Origin: Cyclobacterium marinum DSM 745
GTDB lineage: Bacteria; Bacteroidota; Bacteroidia; Cytophagales; Cyclobacteriaceae
Assembly (NCBI RefSeq): GCF_000222485.1
Contig: NC_015914.1
Location: forward strand, 2,490,501 to 2,554,500
DNA length: 64,000 nucleotides
Reading direction: 5' to 3'
Shown piece after piece: positions 1-9,776 of the stretch (position 1 is the first letter of the stretch; every line of letters starts with the position of its first letter). The notes beneath the pieces are model-generated. The model was given only the letters and a program-made list of their open reading frames with translations. It was not told the origin of the DNA and did no database searches. A program made the translations under genes and the position numbers.

Positions 1-298
1 CACCTATGCCTGAGGAGGTGTTGATGCCTCCTTCTCCCAAATAAGCAGGAAAATTGTACAGGTGGATCCCTGTAGCTGCTATTTCTTTGTAATATTCCAC
101 TTCTCCTAAATAGGACATGTAGGCAAATGGCGGGTGATTTTGTCCATCAATAAATAGGGATGGATTTCCATTATTCCATTCAACTTCCGTTTTTATTTGT
201 GCAGTGATGGGATGCATTATTGTAAGAAGAAAAATAAAGAAAACAAGAATCTTGAGCTTCTTCAGGTTTTGGATTAATTCAGGTTGATTGTTTGTCAT
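1..298 (-). CDS. Secreted glycoside-hydrolase-like protein, N-terminal part (cut by window edge)
   Basis: Only about 99 N-terminal codons lie in the window; the rest continues beyond position 1. The ATG at 296-298 opens a frame with a hydrophobic segment (KILVFFIFLLTIMHP) ending near ITAQ, which reads as a Sec signal peptide. The following text (WNNGNPSLFIDGQNHPPFAY) resembles the start of clan-A glycoside hydrolases, where a line like 'the object placed in a field' precedes the TIM barrel. Family assignment is tentative because the catalytic part is missing. The neighbouring GH78 gene makes a carbohydrate role plausible. Confidence 0.5.
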   Translation of the reverse strand, partial: MTNNQPELIQNLKKLKILVFFIFLLTIMHPITAQIKTEVEWNNGNPSLFIDGQNHPPFAYMSYLGEVEYYKEIAATGIHLYNFPAYLGEGGINTSSGIG

Positions 299-571
299 AT
301 AGATAGAAATCGGAAACCGAACAATTTGAGTAATAGTCAAAGCTTCATTTGAATGGGGGAGGCTTTGGTTATAGGAATTGAATGATTGGATAAAATTAAC
401 TTGAAAAGAATTGTAATTCTATAGATTGTCTTTAAAATATTAGGTTTATAGCGTTGGTGAAAAATTTTGTAAGGAATTATTGTCCTGAAATATTCACTGA
501 AAAGCTTGGGAAATAGTAGTGCTTTTGATCCTATTTTGGTAATTTGAGGAATACATAATTATTAGGAAGCC

Positions 572-910
572 ATGGCATATGATGAAAAACTTGCCGATAG
601 GGTAAGAGAATACCTTTATGAAGTCGGTCAAACGAAAGTAGAAGAAAAAAGAATGTTTGGAGGGCTAGCCTTTTTAATCAATGAAAAGATGTGTGTGAAT
701 GTAAGCGGCTCAAGGCTTATGTGTAGATTTGACCCTGAAAAACTTGAAGAAGTGGCAGAGTTAAACGGGTTTCAATCCATGGTTATGAAAGGGAGGGTGT
801 ACAAGGGGTATTGTTATGTAGGTGCCGAAGCCATTCAAACCAGAAGAGACTTGGCCTACTGGATTGACCTCTGCCTGGACTTCAATGATAAAGCCAAATC
901 ATCAAAATAA
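572..910 (+). CDS. TfoX N-terminal domain protein
   Basis: The 112-residue protein matches the TfoX/Sxy N-terminal fold along its whole length. Typical features are the early segment VEEKRMFGGLAFLINEKM, a central MCRFDP segment and the final helix RRDLAYWIDLCLDF. In gammaproteobacteria Sxy/TfoX controls competence together with CRP, but stand-alone N-domain proteins in Bacteroidota have no established role. The C-terminal TfoX domain is absent, as is usual for this short type. There is no operon partner: the next gene starts about 250 bp downstream. Confidence is high for the family and low for function. Confidence 0.85.
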   Translation: MAYDEKLADRVREYLYEVGQTKVEEKRMFGGLAFLINEKMCVNVSGSRLMCRFDPEKLEEVAELNGFQSMVMKGRVYKGYCYVGAEAIQTRRDLAYWIDLCLDFNDKAKSSK

Positions 911-1160
911 AATCTCCTAAAAAACAGTTAATTAAACCCGAAATATGCAATTTATTACGTGCTGAAATCGCTTTAAAATCAACGACTTCGTTGTCTTTTA
1001 GAGATTTACTTGCGATTGCAACACTCACCACAGATCCTATTACATATTCTTGGTAAATGATATAACAGAAGCCGCAATAATAATTGTTATAGTTTAGACA
1101 ACATTAAACTTGCAATCTATGAAACCTGTAAATGAGCTAATGGGTTAAAGGTTTAAAGGT

Positions 1161-2288
1161 ATGAAGCTAAAAAGACCCTATATAAGAATTGTATTTTGCC
1201 GACTTAAATTGGCTATCCTATTATTGGTCATGCTGTTATTCATTAAGGAGGGATATGCGCAAAAAGTAAATCTTGAACCCATACCTCTGCGGGTGGCTTC
1301 TCAGGTTTTTAGTCCGGAGGAATATTATATTGCTCGGGTCATTGATGAAAGAAAAGACCTTAATCCTACAGCTTTTGTGGTTGTTGATCTGATGCGAGGA
1401 AATAACTTGGAAACCGTAAACTTAAAAGGGGGGACCATTCATGCATTGGAGCAGTATATTTTGGAAGCCTATCCGGGAAATAGAGATTTATTGCCGGTAG
1501 TGATCCGGGTAAAAGACTGTAAAATTATAGAAAAACTTAAAGATTCCCAGACCGGGGCAGTTGAAGGAGACATTCACCTAGATTTTACCTTTGCCATAGA
1601 TCGGGACGAGCAACTAGTTGACTTGCTGGATTTCCAAGGTGGCATTAGTTACCAAAGAGGCTTTAGACAAGTTAATCTATTGGAGGCTTTTCTAAGACGT
1701 TCCGTGAATTTATCCATGAAATATTTTAATGATTGGATAGAGAAAGATGCGGCCAATAATCAAAAACTTGCAAAGACTGTTCGGTTAGAAATAAGTGATT
1801 ACAAAGGGTCGAATGACAAGGATACTGTTTTTTATTCTCCCAACAGGCCGCTTACATGGGAGGATTTCAAAGGCAGACCCAGGTTTAACAATTATGCAGC
1901 ATCAATATTTGCTAGTATAGGTTATGCGTCCAATAGCAAGGTAGAAAATGGTGAGATTGTCGTCGATTTGGTATTAAAAACTTACATGTTAAAAAGTTCT
2001 TCATGGGTCCGGATCGGAAACGATAGCTATGGATTGAATCATGAGCAAAGGCATTTTGACATAGCCAAGATCATTACTGAGCGGCTTAAAAATACGCTTC
2101 AGGCCCTGTCGCTAGCGCCTCACAATTATGAAAGAAAAGTCTCTTTTCACTATTTAGAAGCCTTCAGAGAAATGAACCAAATGCAGGAAGAATATGATCG
2201 GGAAACTTCCAATGGGACCAATGGCTCAGCCCAACAAAGATGGAATGATAAAATTGATTCAGCATTAGAGGAATTGGGTGTAGATTGA
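1161..2288 (+). CDS. DUF922-type predicted secreted Zn-dependent protease
   Basis: The 375-residue protein starts with a basic stretch and a hydrophobic core (LAILLLVMLLFI) ending near GYAQ, a signal peptide. The C-terminal half carries the DUF922 signature: LTWEDFKGRP near residue 230, then HEQRHFDIA near 295, where HExxH-like histidines are thought to bind zinc, and a final YDRETSNGTN...QQRWND motif. The N-terminal half (roughly 35-200) is not recognised. DUF922 is predicted, not proven, to be a metalloprotease. The histidine pair and the Tyr-Asp motif are present, so it looks functional. It stands alone between two intergenic gaps of about 250 and 320 bp. Confidence 0.75.
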   Translation: MKLKRPYIRIVFCRLKLAILLLVMLLFIKEGYAQKVNLEPIPLRVASQVFSPEEYYIARVIDERKDLNPTAFVVVDLMRGNNLETVNLKGGTIHALEQYILEAYPGNRDLLPVVIRVKDCKIIEKLKDSQTGAVEGDIHLDFTFAIDRDEQLVDLLDFQGGISYQRGFRQVNLLEAFLRRSVNLSMKYFNDWIEKDAANNQKLAKTVRLEISDYKGSNDKDTVFYSPNRPLTWEDFKGRPRFNNYAASIFASIGYASNSKVENGEIVVDLVLKTYMLKSSSWVRIGNDSYGLNHEQRHFDIAKIITERLKNTLQALSLAPHNYERKVSFHYLEAFREMNQMQEEYDRETSNGTNGSAQQRWNDKIDSALEELGVD

Positions 2289-2609
2289 TGGTTTAATTTG
2301 AAATTGACAATAGGTTTTCCTTTCTATGATAGATCAACCTTAAAGTTGACTTGACGCATGTCCCTGCTTGTTGGTGAGTAATTTCTTTCTAATGAGGCTT
2401 TCTTTCAACATCTTAATCCTGATGATGAAATTAATTGTCTCTTTTCTATCACGGGTCAAATAGCATGATTTTTTGTGGATAAGCCTTTGGTAAGAAATTT
2501 ATAATATTATCTGGTTTTATGTGATAATTTTCAATAGGCAGGTAGCAACAGGATAGGTCTATGGACATTTCATTTTATATTGGCTTTTTAACCAAAATGA
2601 TGAGATCAA
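2289..2609. other. Intergenic region, 321 bp
   Basis: AT-rich sequence between two genes on the same strand. No convincing open frame, RNA gene, strong hairpin or TAnnTTTG promoter box was found here. Confidence 0.5.
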
Positions 2610-4391
2610 ATGAATGTAATGCAAATACCGCCTAAGCTTATTTTTTCTTTAATATTTTTACTAGCAATTGAATTCAGTGCTTTTGGCCAGCTTCCTCCTG
2701 CCTTTAACAATGGCATGGAGTATAAAATAGCTGATGATAACAGAACGAGGAAATACATTGCTCCGGTTAAAATCTTCTGGAAATCTACCGAAAATGAGGC
2801 ACTGATAAAGAATGAAAATCATCTGCTGGGTCAACCGATAGGACAGGCCATTCTTACTTCTAACCAAGACTTTTTGGTCATGAAGAGTACAGCAACAGAA
2901 AAGCCGGGTATCTTGTTGGATTTTGGTGTGAATTTACACGGAGGCATTCAATTGGTTACAGGTATGATTGGATCAAAAGATCCGGTGAGGGTTCGCATTA
3001 GATTGGGAGAGTCTGTGACTGAGGCCATGTCAGCCATAGACACCCTTCAAGGAGCCACAAATGATCATGCAATGAGAGACTTTATTGTTGCTTTACCTTG
3101 GCTTGGTAAATTGGAAATTGGTCATTCAGGTTTTAGGTATGCACGTATAGACTTGGTAGACCCCAACAAAGAATTATTACTTAAAGAAGCCAATGCCATA
3201 TTGACCTATAGGGATATCCCTTATTTGGGGAGTTTTAAAAGCAACGATGAGCGGCTAAATAAAATATGGAATATGGGTGCTTATACTGTGCATATGAATA
3301 TGCAAGAATACCTTTGGGATGGAATTAAAAGAGATCGTTTGGTATGGGTTGGCGATCTACATCCGGAAGTATCTACAATTAATTCGGTATTTGGTTACAA
3401 TGAAGTGGTGCCTAAAAGCCTTGACTTAATTCGAGATATCACCCCAATGCCTGAATGGATGAATGGGATAAGCACTTATTCTATGTGGTGGATTATTATT
3501 CATAGGGATTGGTATTTGCACCATGGGAACAAAGCTTACCTTAAAGAGCAAGAAGAATATTTGATAAAACTTATGCGCCATATGGTAAGTAGGGTAGAAG
3601 GCAACAAGGAGAAATTGGACGGAACCCGCTTTTTAGATTGGCCTTCAAGTGAAAACCCTGCAGCCATTCACGCTGGATTACAATCCATGTTGATTTGGGC
3701 TTTTGATGCATCTGCAGCTATTTTTACTGTTTTGGAAAATGCTGAGATGGCTAAAGAAGCAACTGCTATGACTGCTAAATTAAGGACCTATCGTCCTGAC
3801 CATGCTGGATCAAAACAAGCAGCTTCCCTTATGTCTTTGACCGGAATTATGGACCCTATTAAAGCCAACCGGCAAGTTTCCAAAGATGGAGTAGCTGACT
3901 TTTCTACTTTTTATGGTTATTATATGTTGGAGGCCAAAGCCAAAGCTGAAGATTATCAAGGAGCTATCGATAACATTAGGGAGTACTGGGGAGCCATGAT
4001 TGATTTGGGAGCGACCACCTTCTGGGAGGATTTTAATATTGACTGGTTAGAAAATGCTGCCAGAATAGATGATTTTGTACCTGAAGGTAAAGTAGATGTT
4101 CATGCCAGTTACGGTGGGTACAGCTATAAAAAGCTAAGGCATAACTTGAGCCATGGATGGGCTTCGGGGCCTACTGCGTGGTTGAGCAAGCATGTCCTTG
4201 GTGTGCAGGTTTTGGAGCCCGGGTCCAAGACATTGTTAATTGAGCCACATTTGGGTGATTTGGATTGGGTGGAAGGCACCTTTCCTACACCTTATGGCTT
4301 AGTTTATGTCAAGCATGTAAAACAAGGCGATGGCAATCTAAAGACTGAAGTTTCTGCCCCTGAGGAGGTTCAAATTGTGTATTCCAAATAA
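2610..4391 (+). CDS. Secreted alpha-L-rhamnosidase-like enzyme (GH78)
   Basis: The 593-residue protein has a signal peptide (FSLIFLLAIEFSAFG, cleavage near residue 26). A beta-sandwich region follows (about 80-190), including GILLDFGVNLHGGI. The (alpha/alpha)6 catalytic barrel contains WDGIKRDRLVWVGDLHPE near residues 245-262, where the Asp-Gly-x-Lys-Arg-Asp-Arg and Gly-Asp positions are characteristic of GH78; a C-terminal beta domain ends near KTLLIEPHLGDLDW. GH78 enzymes release terminal rhamnose from plant or algal glycans. It is shorter than many GH78 proteins and seems to lack an extra N-terminal domain. A second in-frame ATG lies three codons downstream, so the start may be 2610 or 2619. 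Exact substrate is not predictable. Confidence 0.8.
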   Translation: MNVMQIPPKLIFSLIFLLAIEFSAFGQLPPAFNNGMEYKIADDNRTRKYIAPVKIFWKSTENEALIKNENHLLGQPIGQAILTSNQDFLVMKSTATEKPGILLDFGVNLHGGIQLVTGMIGSKDPVRVRIRLGESVTEAMSAIDTLQGATNDHAMRDFIVALPWLGKLEIGHSGFRYARIDLVDPNKELLLKEANAILTYRDIPYLGSFKSNDERLNKIWNMGAYTVHMNMQEYLWDGIKRDRLVWVGDLHPEVSTINSVFGYNEVVPKSLDLIRDITPMPEWMNGISTYSMWWIIIHRDWYLHHGNKAYLKEQEEYLIKLMRHMVSRVEGNKEKLDGTRFLDWPSSENPAAIHAGLQSMLIWAFDASAAIFTVLENAEMAKEATAMTAKLRTYRPDHAGSKQAASLMSLTGIMDPIKANRQVSKDGVADFSTFYGYYMLEAKAKAEDYQGAIDNIREYWGAMIDLGATTFWEDFNIDWLENAARIDDFVPEGKVDVHASYGGYSYKKLRHNLSHGWASGPTAWLSKHVLGVQVLEPGSKTLLIEPHLGDLDWVEGTFPTPYGLVYVKHVKQGDGNLKTEVSAPEEVQIVYSK

Positions 4392-4600
4392 GCAATCTTC
4401 AATCGGGATTTTACCATAGGGCTCGTAAGGATGGGGGCAATGGTCAGAAAGTCAGATTGTTGGGGGGGGAGGGTAACCCGGCTATTGTGAGGTTGAAAAA
4501 AATATCGAAAATTTTAAACCTATTAGATTGTCTATTTCCTACTCAAGGCGAAACTTATCTGGTATTCGTGAGTTGGGCGGTTATTTAGTCCAGTAATAAA

Positions 4601-4638
4601 AAAAGGCAACTGTCCGTAAGAGAGAACAGTTGCCTTTT
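4601..4638 (-). terminator. Rho-independent terminator after nrdA
   Basis: A perfect 13-bp stem (AAAAGGCAACTGT with ACAGTTGCCTTTT) around a 12-nt loop sits 20 bp beyond the nrdA stop. A/T tracts on both sides let it work in either direction. Confidence 0.85.
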
Positions 4639-4658
4639 ATCGTTGATGTTAATATGGA

Positions 4659-7055
4659 TCAACTGCCACACGCTTCACACTCATCAGGGTTGTCCAATGA
4701 GCATACAATGGCGTCTTGTTGTTGCTTTCTAGCCTCTGCATCATCAATTGCGGTTTGTTTATCATCATTCAATTGAGATTTGTCGACAGTAAACTTAATG
4801 GCACTACTTGCAGCCTTAGAACGTAAGTAATATATTCCTGTTTTCAAACCTTTTTTCCAAGCATAGAAATGCATGGAAGTTAGTTTACCGAAATTCGGCT
4901 CTTGTAAAAACAAGTTCATACTTTGTGACTGACAAACATAGGCACCTCTATCAGCAGCCATGTCTATAATGACCTTTTGAGAAATTTCCCAAACAGTTTT
5001 GTAGAGGTCTTTAAGGTTTTGTGGAATGTCCGGCATATCTTGAACAGATCCATTGGATGCGATCAACCTGTTTTTCATTCCATCAGTCCAAAGTCCTAAT
5101 CTGATTAAATCTTTCATCAAGTGTTTGTTGACTACCACAAACTCTCCGGATAAGGTCCTTCTAGTATAGATATTAGTGGTATATGGTTCAAAACACTCAT
5201 TGTTACCTAATATTTGAGAGGTTGATGCTGTAGGCATAGGAGCTACTAAAAGTGAGTTTCTCACTCCATACTTATTCACCTTTTCTTTAAGTCCTGTCCA
5301 GTTCCATCGTCCTGATTTAGGTGTGACGCCCCACATGTCAAATTGGAAAAGCCCTTTGGATACAGGCGATCCTTCATAAGTCTCATAGGTACCATTGATT
5401 TTTGCCAGCTCCATAGAGGTTTCCATAGAGGCAAAATAGATGGTTTCAAAGATATCTTCATTGAGTCCTTTAGCTTCTTCTGAATCGAAAGGCATTCTCA
5501 ATAAAATAAATGTGTCAGCCAACCCTTGAATCCCTAAACCTACAGGTCTGTGTCTGAAGTTTGATTTACGCGCTTCAGGAACCGGGTAATAATTGACATC
5601 AATTACCTTGTTAAGGTTTTTGGTAACCACTTTGGTGACTTCATATAATTTTTGATGGTCAAAGTGCTTTTTGCCGTCTTTTCCTGTGGATACAAATTTT
5701 GGAAGAGCAAGAGAAGCCAAATTACAAACTGCCACTTCATCCGGAGAGGTGTACTCCATGATCTCAGTACACAGGTTGGATGATTTGATGGTTCCCAAAT
5801 TTTTCTGGTTGGATTTGCCATTGGCGGCATCCTTGTACAAAATATAAGGAGTACCTGTTTCAATTTGGGATTCTAGGATCTCAAACCATAGCTCTTGCGC
5901 TTTGATCGTTTCACGCGCACGACCTTCTTTTTCGTATTTTTCATAGAGTCTTTCGAACTCTTCACCATGACAATCAGCCAAACCAGGTGCTTCATGTGGA
6001 CAGAATAAAGACCATTCTTCATTGGCTTCCACTCTTTTCATAAAGAGATCGGATACCCAAACGGCATAGAATAAATCTCTAGCACGCAGTTCATCTTTCC
6101 CATGGTTCTTTTTCAAGTCAAGGAAGTCTTTAATATCGGCATGCCAAGGTTCGAGGTAAATGGCAAAGCTACCTTTTCTTTTGCCTCCCCCTTGATCTAC
6201 GTAACGGGCAGTCATGTCAAAGTTTCTCAACATTGGTACAATTCCATTGGAAACTCCATTGGTGCCTCTGATATAAGAACCTTTGGCCCTTACGTTGTGG
6301 ATGGAGAGCCCTATTCCTCCTGCAGATTGTGAAATTTTCGCACATTGTTTCAAGGTGTCATAAATTCCATCAATACTGTCGTCCTTCATAGTTAATAAGA
6401 AGCAAGAGGACAGTTGAGGTTTTGGTGTACCTGCATTGAAGAGGGTGGGTGTGGCATGAGTGAACCATTTTTGAGACAATAAGTGGTAGGTCTCAATGGC
6501 CGCATCTATGTCTTCCTTGTGGATACCTATAGACACACGCATGAGCATGTGTTGAGGTCTTTCCACTACTTTACCGTCAAGTTTGATAAGGTAGCTTCTT
6601 TCCAAAGTTTTAAAGCCAAAGAAATCGTAGTCAAAGTCTCTGCTGTAATCAATTACTTGATCTAACTTGGCAGCATGTTTTTTAACTATTCCATAAACAT
6701 CCGGAGCAATTAAGGCTGCATTCTCATCAGTTTTTGGATTGATATAAGTATAAAGTCGTTTCATGGTATTTGAAAACGACTGGCTGGTGGTTTTGTGTAG
6801 GTTAGATATGGCAATCCTTGCAGCAAGAATTGCATAATCAGGATGCTTAACAGTAAGAGAGGCACAAACTTCTGCTGCAAGATTGTCAAGTTCTGTGGTG
6901 GTCACACCATCATAGAGACCATCAATTACTTTTTTTGCCACCTCGATTGGATGAATGTAGCGTGCATCCAATTCATAGCAAAGGTTTTCAATCCTAGTTG
7001 TGATTTTATCAAATCTGACGGACTCTCTTCTACCGTCTCTTTTTATTACTAACAT
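4659..7055 (-). CDS. nrdA: Ribonucleoside-diphosphate reductase, alpha subunit
   Basis: The catalytic subunit of class I ribonucleotide reductase reduces NDPs to dNDPs with NrdB. The 798-residue protein begins with an ATP-cone ([17 protein letters not shown]) that senses ATP/dATP. It carries the substrate-site cysteines and asparagine (SSCFLLTM near 216 and [12 protein letters not shown] near 440) and ends with the redox relay CEACGS, whose Cys-x-x-Cys passes electrons from thioredoxin or glutaredoxin. Length fits the family. The gene follows nrdB after a 30-bp gap, so the two form an operon. All key residues looked for are present, suggesting an active, allosterically regulated enzyme. Confidence 0.97.
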   Translation of the reverse strand: MLVIKRDGRRESVRFDKITTRIENLCYELDARYIHPIEVAKKVIDGLYDGVTTTELDNLAAEVCASLTVKHPDYAILAARIAISNLHKTTSQSFSNTMKRLYTYINPKTDENAALIAPDVYGIVKKHAAKLDQVIDYSRDFDYDFFGFKTLERSYLIKLDGKVVERPQHMLMRVSIGIHKEDIDAAIETYHLLSQKWFTHATPTLFNAGTPKPQLSSCFLLTMKDDSIDGIYDTLKQCAKISQSAGGIGLSIHNVRAKGSYIRGTNGVSNGIVPMLRNFDMTARYVDQGGGKRKGSFAIYLEPWHADIKDFLDLKKNHGKDELRARDLFYAVWVSDLFMKRVEANEEWSLFCPHEAPGLADCHGEEFERLYEKYEKEGRARETIKAQELWFEILESQIETGTPYILYKDAANGKSNQKNLGTIKSSNLCTEIMEYTSPDEVAVCNLASLALPKFVSTGKDGKKHFDHQKLYEVTKVVTKNLNKVIDVNYYPVPEARKSNFRHRPVGLGIQGLADTFILLRMPFDSEEAKGLNEDIFETIYFASMETSMELAKINGTYETYEGSPVSKGLFQFDMWGVTPKSGRWNWTGLKEKVNKYGVRNSLLVAPMPTASTSQILGNNECFEPYTTNIYTRRTLSGEFVVVNKHLMKDLIRLGLWTDGMKNRLIASNGSVQDMPDIPQNLKDLYKTVWEISQKVIIDMAADRGAYVCQSQSMNLFLQEPNFGKLTSMHFYAWKKGLKTGIYYLRSKAASSAIKFTVDKSQLNDDKQTAIDDAEARKQQQDAIVCSLDNPDECEACGS

Positions 7056-7085
7056 ACTAAACTGATTATAATGGTTAAAAAATGA

Positions 7086-8066
7086 TTAAAAGTCTTCTTC
7101 TATAGAAAATTTCCCTGAAGAAGAATCGTCCTTACCTTTCATTACCCCGGCTTTCTGATAATCACCGACACGTTTTTCAAAGAAGTTGGTTTTACCTTCC
7201 AAAGATATCATGTCCATAAAATCAAACGGGTTTTTACTGTTCCAAACTTTGGAACATCCCAATTCAAGTAGCAGCCTGTCTGCTACAAATTCAATATACT
7301 GGCACATCAATTCAGAATTCATGCCAATAAGTCTTACAGGCAATGCGTCTGTAACAAATTCTTTTTCAATTTCTACCGCATCTTTTATAATTTGCGTAAC
7401 CTGTTCCTGAGGCAATTTATTAACCAAATGTTTGGTATAAAGGTGGCAGGCAAAATCACAATGCAAACCTTCATCTCTTGATATTAACTCATTAGAGAAA
7501 GTTAATCCCGGCATCAAACCTCTTTTTTTCAACCAGAAGATGGAACAAAATGAGCCGGAGAAGAATATCCCTTCCACAGCAGCAAAGGCGATTAACCTTT
7601 CCATAAAATTCCCCTTATCAATCCATCGCAAGGCCCATTCCGCTTTTTTCTTTACGCAATCCAAATGCTCGATAGCATTGAATAAGTGATCCCTTTCTTC
7701 AGGGTTTTTGATATAGGTGTCAATTAATAAACTATAGGTCTCACTATGGATATTTTCCATGGCAATCTGAAAACCATAGAAGAACTTTGCTTCTGTATAT
7801 TGAACTTCTGCTACAAAATGTTCAGCTAGGTTTTCATTTACGATCCCGTCGCTTGCAGCAAAGAATGCAAGTACATGGGATATAAAATGGCGTTCACCAT
7901 CACTTAGATTTTTCCAGTCATTTAAGTCTTGGCCCAAGTCTATTTCTTCAGCAGTCCAAAAACTTGCTTCTGCCTTTTTATAATACTTCCAAATGTCATC
8001 GTGTTGGATAGGAAATAAAACAAAACGACTGTTATCTCCTTGTTCTAATATTGGCTCGGACTTCAT
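7086..8066 (-). CDS. nrdB: Ribonucleoside-diphosphate reductase, beta subunit
   Basis: This 326-residue subunit makes the tyrosyl radical used by NrdA. Di-metal ligands are visible in ENIHSETY (Glu, His and the likely radical Tyr, equivalent to the ExxHxxxY of class Ia enzymes), in the [10 protein letters not shown] helix and in [14 protein letters not shown]. It is the first gene of the nrdBA operon. Upstream lie 533 bp shared with divergently transcribed rplU, holding two identical palindromic half-site pairs that could be operators. No typical NrdR box was recognised. Confidence 0.97.
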   Translation of the reverse strand: MKSEPILEQGDNSRFVLFPIQHDDIWKYYKKAEASFWTAEEIDLGQDLNDWKNLSDGERHFISHVLAFFAASDGIVNENLAEHFVAEVQYTEAKFFYGFQIAMENIHSETYSLLIDTYIKNPEERDHLFNAIEHLDCVKKKAEWALRWIDKGNFMERLIAFAAVEGIFFSGSFCSIFWLKKRGLMPGLTFSNELISRDEGLHCDFACHLYTKHLVNKLPQEQVTQIIKDAVEIEKEFVTDALPVRLIGMNSELMCQYIEFVADRLLLELGCSKVWNSKNPFDFMDMISLEGKTNFFEKRVGDYQKAGVMKGKDDSSSGKFSIEEDF

Positions 8067-8234
8067 TAGTAGAATTGGTTTAATCTGATTTAAAATTAAA
8101 TTTTAGGCAAGTGCATTATTTCATCTTACCATCTAAATAAAAGCGTTTTAGAGTGAATTGTTAATATTGCCTTAACAAATATGGGCAAGAAAAATGAAAA
8201 AGTAAAGCCCAATAATCCTAAAAACCTTAAAAAA

Positions 8235-8249
8235 TTGACCGGAGGTCAA
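8235..8249. promoter_or_regulatory. Palindrome TTGACC-GGA-GGTCAA, candidate operator 1
   Basis: A perfect 6-bp inverted repeat with a 3-bp spacer, preceded by a run of A. The same half-sites recur at 8391-8405. It lies 169 bp upstream of the nrdB start, in the nrdB/rplU divergent region. The binding protein is unknown. Confidence 0.5.
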
Positions 8250-8390
8250 AGCATTATAAAAACCTATTTATTAATTAAATAGACTAATTGAACCAAAGTA
8301 AAGGTTTAATCTAAACAGTCCAAATATGCAAGGTTAACTTTTTCTAATTATTTTTGAAATAATTAAAAACTACCAAAAATGCCCAAAAAA

Positions 8391-8405
8391 TTGACCTAGG
8401 GTCAA
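8391..8405. promoter_or_regulatory. Palindrome TTGACC-TAG-GGTCAA, candidate operator 2
   Basis: Identical half-sites to 8235-8249, again preceded by an A-run. The two centres are 156 bp apart, close to a whole number of helical turns. Apart from these sites and the rplU promoter, the 8067-8599 gap holds no gene that I can support. Confidence 0.5.
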
Positions 8406-8591
8406 AAAACTTACTTAGACTCTTACTTGAGGTAGATTGTAAGTAGGTGTAAATCAGTGTTTAGTAGGTGGTAAATTCGGTTTGAAGACAGATAATTGAA
8501 TGTTACAGCTTTAAATTTGTGTTATGCGCACATTTGTAAATGGAGTTTTCATTAAAATACAGTAAATATTCAAATTAATATTAGTGAAATA

Positions 8592-8623
8592 TTTTATCTA
8601 TGCTGTTAATTTTCTTATATTTG
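8592..8623 (+). promoter_or_regulatory. rplU-rpmA promoter
   Basis: TATATTTG at 8616-8623 matches the Bacteroidota -7 box TAnnTTTG. A T-rich segment (TTTTA, 8592-8596) is a weak match for the -33 element at the proper distance. This places transcription start near 8630, downstream of a possible ATG at 8600, and so argues for the rplU start at 8660. Confidence 0.65.
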
Positions 8624-8659
8624 CACCTCATTTTGATAATTGTAATATATCAAACCATT

Positions 8660-8971
8660 ATGTACGCAATAGTTAACATTTCCGGTAAGCAGTTCAAAGT
8701 AACAAAAGATCAGCACATCTTTGCACCCAAAATGCAAGGTGAAGTTGACGCTTCCGTAGAATTCGATCAGGTGCTTTTGGCAGAAGACGATGGCACTGTA
8801 TCGGTAGGCGCACCTTTATTGTCAGGTGCCAAGGTATCAGGGAAAATCCTTGATCATGTGAAAGGTGACAAAGTAATTGTCTTCAAAAAGAAGAGAAGAA
8901 AAGGTTACAAAAAGAAAAACGGTCACCGTCAGCAGTTCACGAAAATTTTAATTGAAAACATTACGCTTTAA
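8660..8971 (+). CDS. rplU: 50S ribosomal protein L21
   Basis: A 103-residue ribosomal protein that binds 23S rRNA in the large subunit. The start is set at 8660 because MYAIVNISGKQFKV is the conserved L21 N-terminus and the promoter lies just upstream; a frame extension to 8600 would place the start inside the promoter. The basic KKKRRKGYKKKNGHRQ segment near the C-terminus is the usual rRNA-binding part. rpmA follows 33 bp downstream, the standard rplU-rpmA order. Confidence 0.97.
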   Translation: MYAIVNISGKQFKVTKDQHIFAPKMQGEVDASVEFDQVLLAEDDGTVSVGAPLLSGAKVSGKILDHVKGDKVIVFKKKRRKGYKKKNGHRQQFTKILIENITL

Positions 8972-9004
8972 TCCTTCGGGAAGCAACCTTAAATAATACA
9001 AGTT

Positions 9005-9265
9005 ATGGCACATAAGAAAGGTGTAGGTAGTTCCAAAAACGGTAGAGAGTCTGAAAGTAAAAGACTTGGTGTAAAGAAATTTGGTGGTGAATCAGTTATT
9101 GCTGGTAATATCATCGTTAGACAAAGAGGTACAAAACACCATCCTGGTGTAAATGTTGGCTTAGGTAAAGATCATACGCTTTTTGCCTTGGTTCCCGGTA
9201 AAGTTGCTTTTACTAAAAAGCATGATGGTAAATCCATCGTTACGGTGATTCCTGCAGAAGCTTAA
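9005..9265 (+). CDS. rpmA: 50S ribosomal protein L27
   Basis: An 86-residue protein beginning [16 protein letters not shown], the classic L27 N-terminus whose tail reaches towards the peptidyl-transferase centre. There is no N-terminal leader that would need proteolytic removal as in Firmicutes. It is co-transcribed with rplU and followed by a strong terminator. Confidence 0.98.
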   Translation: MAHKKGVGSSKNGRESESKRLGVKKFGGESVIAGNIIVRQRGTKHHPGVNVGLGKDHTLFALVPGKVAFTKKHDGKSIVTVIPAEA

Positions 9266-9281
9266 GCTTTCTAATCAATCA

Positions 9282-9317
9282 AAAAAAAAGGCCATTCGAC
9301 AGAATGGCCTTTTTTTT
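9282..9317 (+). terminator. Rho-independent terminator after rpmA
   Basis: A perfect 16-bp stem with GACA tetraloop and a run of eight T, starting 16 bp after the rpmA stop. Confidence 0.92.
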
Positions 9318-9391
9318 GTACTATAGTTTTAGAAAAAGAAAAGTTACAGTGACCATTTCTCTTAAAGGAGGGAATTAACCTATCAATTACA

Positions 9392-9700
9392 ATGAACCAT
9401 ACAGAAAACTACAAAGGGATTAAAATTGATGTTCAATCAGTTAATATTGAAATCAATAATGCCGTACAAGAGGAAATTCGTACATCCATTGATAAACTGT
9501 CTAAATTCACCCATGATATCAATGCAGTAGATGTATATTTTAAAACAGAAGGAAGTGGAGGCAATGCGGTTAGTGTTGTAGGCATGCGCGTGGGTATTCC
9601 GGGACCTGATGTATTTGCTGAAGAAAAGGGGGCACATTGGATACCACTACTAAAAGATGTAGTTGATAAATTGGTTAGGCAATTAAAGAAAGCCAAATAA
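9392..9700 (+). CDS. hpf: Ribosome hibernation-promoting factor, short HPF/RaiA type
   Basis: The 102-residue protein fits the S30AE (HPF/RaiA) fold: a beta-alpha-beta-beta-beta-alpha order with IKIDVQSVNIEINNAVQEEI at the start and a basic terminal helix VVDKLVRQLKKAK. Such proteins bind the 30S decoding region and store ribosomes as inactive 70S or 100S particles in slow growth. The long-HPF C-terminal dimerisation domain is absent. A GGAGGG sequence lies upstream of the ATG, stronger than most ribosome-binding sites here. It stands next to ribosomal protein genes but has its own terminator. Confidence 0.78.
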   Translation: MNHTENYKGIKIDVQSVNIEINNAVQEEIRTSIDKLSKFTHDINAVDVYFKTEGSGGNAVSVVGMRVGIPGPDVFAEEKGAHWIPLLKDVVDKLVRQLKKAK

Positions 9701-9706
9701 TAAATA

Positions 9707-9776
9707 AAACTTCAGCCTTCACTTTAGATTAGGTTTTTAGAACAATGATAAACCTGTTTAGAAAAGGCTGAAGTTT
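9707..9776. terminator. Shared hairpin terminator of hpf and the rhomboid gene
   Basis: AAACTTCAGCCTT (9707-9719) pairs with AAGGCTGAAGTTT (9764-9776) around a 44-nt loop with some inner structure; T-runs flank it on each strand. The right arm overlaps the last codons of the convergent rhomboid gene (stop at 9758-9760). Confidence 0.7.

Noticed and set aside
911..1160. Possible transposon remnant between the TfoX and DUF922 genes
   Set aside because: Only a short inverted repeat (AACGAC with GTTGTC) was seen; no transposase fragment or terminal repeat could be shown.
4452..4472. Run of eight G downstream of the GH78 gene as a phase-variation tract
   Set aside because: It is outside any coding region or recognisable promoter, so no switching effect can be supported.
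8600..8659. Upstream start of rplU adding 20 hydrophobic residues
   Set aside because: The promoter -7 box lies inside it and L21 proteins start at MYAIV.
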